Assembly (NCBI GenBank): GCA_015059495.1
Contig: SVAI01000001.1
Coordinates: forward strand, 923,811 to 987,810
DNA: 64,000 bases
Direction of reading: 5' to 3'
From: Bacillota bacterium
GTDB taxonomy: Bacteria > Bacillota_I > Bacilli_A > RF39 > UBA660
Shown piece by piece: positions 62,006-64,000 of the stretch. The notes beneath the pieces were generated by a model. The model saw nothing but the letters and a program-made list of their open reading frames with translations. It was not told the origin of the DNA and searched no databases. A program made the position numbers and the translations under genes. Each line of letters begins with the position of its first letter. Positions within the stretch are counted from its first letter, which is position 1.

Positions 62006-63643
62006 TTATCTTATTAATTCTAAGTATAGAGTGTTATCTGGTTCGACAGCTCTATTACTTTTAATCTTTATAATTCTAAACAAATCATGTCCATAGTATT
62101 CATCTTTATCTTTAAGTTCATCAATAACTCTAATATTAAAGATTTTACTAAGTTTAGATATATAGTCATCAGCTTTCTTTCTACTATTCATTTCACAGAT
62201 GTTGTACTTTTCATCTTTAGTATCAACAGCTATATCTTTTAATACAGCTCCCATACCATTACTCATTAACTCACTTATCTTATAAGGCCTTATAGTTAAA
62301 TCTGGTAATTCTAGTTCAGTAATCTTATTTTTAGATCTCTTTTTAGTTTTTATCTGAATAGTATCAATGTACTCGTGAATAAACCTACATTTAATATCAT
62401 GTGGAGCCATATCCCATAATCTAGAAAATAAACCATTACCACACATATACTTTCTTTCGATAGCAAAAGCGTCTAATGTGAATCTAATCTTATCTTCTAG
62501 TTTATTCTCATTCATAATTTTAGCGAAATTATCATCTACCATAACGTAGTTTTGCTCTAATGCAGTATACAATTCGAATAGAGTAGTTAATCTTTCAACT
62601 AAAGCTGTTTCTACTAAATCCTCATTAAAGTAAGTCTTACATTCCTTACACTTATAATAAAGATACTCTTTACCATTAGGTTTCTTAGTACCAGCACAAG
62701 CCATAATGCAACCACACTTAGGACATACTAACTTTTGTAAGAATAGATAAGGTTTATTACGATAGTAATTTCTAGCATTTCTTTTAATACATTCCTGACA
62801 TTCATCAAAGACTTCTTTAGTTATAATAGGTGGAATAAAACCACTTATCTCAACTGATTCAGCGTCTTTAACTTTTCTTCTATGTTCCCATACTCCATAA
62901 TACATTTTATTATTTAATATAGTACCAATAGAACTATCAGTCCAACCTTTTTTAATTGTGTATTTCTCACCAGTTTTTTTATCTTTACGATTCAGAGACA
63001 TATCACCATATTTATCTTTCATAATCTTTGAAATACTTGTATAGGTATAACCTTTTAAACACAAGTCAAAGATTTCTTTAACAATAGGAGCTGTTTCTTC
63101 ATCAATTACTAATAACTTACTTTCTGTTTCTTTCTTATATCCTAGTGGAGCAGGTCCACCAAAGTGACCACGATTTACTGCTCCTTGAACTCCTATAAGG
63201 GTTCTTTCTCTTATCATCTCACGTTCAAATTGAGCAAATACCCCTAAGATATTAAGTATCATTCTACCACTAGGAGAAGTAGTATCGAACTTTTCTAATA
63301 CAAATTCGAAACCACAGTTATACTTATCAGTAGTTCTTGTAAAAGATACGAAGTCATATAAGTCCCTAGTTATTCTATCTAGTTTCAAAGCTATTATCTT
63401 TTTAAACTTATGAGCCTTCATATCAGACATCATCTTATTAAATTGTTTTCTCTTAGTTGTTTCTTTACCGCTAAAACCTTCATCAGAATATACCCTATAA
63501 ACTTTATAACCTTGTATCTCACAAAACTTTCTCATTATATTTTCTTGTTCGTCTAGTGAATGACCTTCACGAGCTTGGTCATCAGTAGATACTCTTTTAT
63601 AAAGAGCTACTAAAATTGGTTCTTGATTTTCCTGTTCAAACAT
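62006..63643 (-). CDS. Large serine recombinase
   Basis: ALYKRVSTDDQAREGHSLDEQ, KLDRITRDLYDF, recombinase domain, zinc ribbon CPKCGCIMAC...YKCKECKTYF. Confidence 0.95.
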   Translation of the reverse strand: MFEQENQEPILVALYKRVSTDDQAREGHSLDEQENIMRKFCEIQGYKVYRVYSDEGFSGKETTKRKQFNKMMSDMKAHKFKKIIALKLDRITRDLYDFVSFTRTTDKYNCGFEFVLEKFDTTSPSGRMILNILGVFAQFEREMIRERTLIGVQGAVNRGHFGGPAPLGYKKETESKLLVIDEETAPIVKEIFDLCLKGYTYTSISKIMKDKYGDMSLNRKDKKTGEKYTIKKGWTDSSIGTILNNKMYYGVWEHRRKVKDAESVEISGFIPPIITKEVFDECQECIKRNARNYYRNKPYLFLQKLVCPKCGCIMACAGTKKPNGKEYLYYKCKECKTYFNEDLVETALVERLTTLFELYTALEQNYVMVDDNFAKIMNENKLEDKIRFTLDAFAIERKYMCGNGLFSRLWDMAPHDIKCRFIHEYIDTIQIKTKKRSKNKITELELPDLTIRPYKISELMSNGMGAVLKDIAVDTKDEKYNICEMNSRKKADDYISKLSKIFNIRVIDELKDKDEYYGHDLFRIIKIKSNRAVEPDNTLYLELIR

Positions 63644-63645
63644 AT

Positions 63646-64000
63646 TTAATAGCTCCTTCCTTCATATAATGTAAAAAGTGAGTTAGTAGTTTTACCTAAA
63701 TATGAGAACATATCAAAATTATCTAATGTTTCATATTCACAGTTATAAGTAGATAAATATTTATTGAAAGTTGAAGGATCATTAAGTATATCAGTAGTAC
63801 TGATAATAACTTTATTAATACCGTTATCTTTTAAATCAGTTAATAAACTATTAAGTTCAGGTCGCCCCATACCATAATCACTTATAAAGTCTTTATATAC
63901 TTTCTTTACTTTATATGATTTTAAGTCACAATATTTCTTTAATCTATTTAGTTGATCCATTGTAGACTCTTCATCATTTCCATAAATGTATATAAATACT
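63646..64000 (-). CDS. Resolvase-N-like protein, apparently catalytically inactive, extends beyond window
   Basis: Frame stays open upstream of the listed ATG: VFIYIYGNDEESTMDQLNRLKKYCDLKSYKVKKVYKDFISDYGMGRPELNSLLTDLKDNGINKVIISTTDILNDP; aligns to the serine recombinase N-terminus without catalytic Ser/Arg. Confidence 0.6.
   Translation of the reverse strand, partial: VFIYIYGNDEESTMDQLNRLKKYCDLKSYKVKKVYKDFISDYGMGRPELNSLLTDLKDNGINKVIISTTDILNDPSTFNKYLSTYNCEYETLDNFDMFSYLGKTTNSLFTLYEGRSY

Noticed and set aside
1-64000. Mycoplasma-type genetic code 4 because of the low GC
   Set aside because: Trp is encoded by TGG throughout, and TGA is a natural stop (for example the ICMT-like gene ending at 56031)

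Overview
AT-rich chromosomal window from a low-GC Firmicutes-like (Bacilli/RF39-type, inferred) fermentative bacterium. It uses the standard code: Trp is TGG and TGA is a stop. About 50 genes lie mostly on the minus strand. Core content: uvrB (partial), pgk, gap, pyk, eno, ldh, secA, hpf, csp, ftsEX plus an M23 peptidase, whiA, ung, and the str operon (rpsL-rpsG-fusA-tuf). Envelope and signalling genes include a pair of TasA/camelysin-like 'YSLW' secreted proteins, a GH25 lysozyme, a FemAB-like protein, a bactofilin-like exported protein, two hybrid histidine kinases interleaved with PlsC-type acyltransferases, and a GH5 cellulase with a dockerin-like tail. From about 54.8 to 64 kb the window becomes accessory: orphan ORFs, a recurring CACTAAC/GTTAGTG terminator hairpin, a three-copy ~40-90 bp intergenic repeat delimiting single-gene units, and a serine recombinase coupled to an apparently catalytically dead resolvase-like protein. 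The strongest unannotated system is between the UvrD-like helicase and enolase (about 29.07-29.39 kb). It looks like a type I toxin-antitoxin locus: a 22-aa hydrophobic peptide with an excellent promoter and SD, a convergent antisense RNA with its own promoter and terminator, and a 17-bp inverted repeat linking the 5' and 3' ends. clpP also seems to lack any usable ATG/GTG/TTG start (AUA start or a 1-nt frameshift). No tRNA, rRNA or CRISPR was found. All calls are by eye, without database searches.
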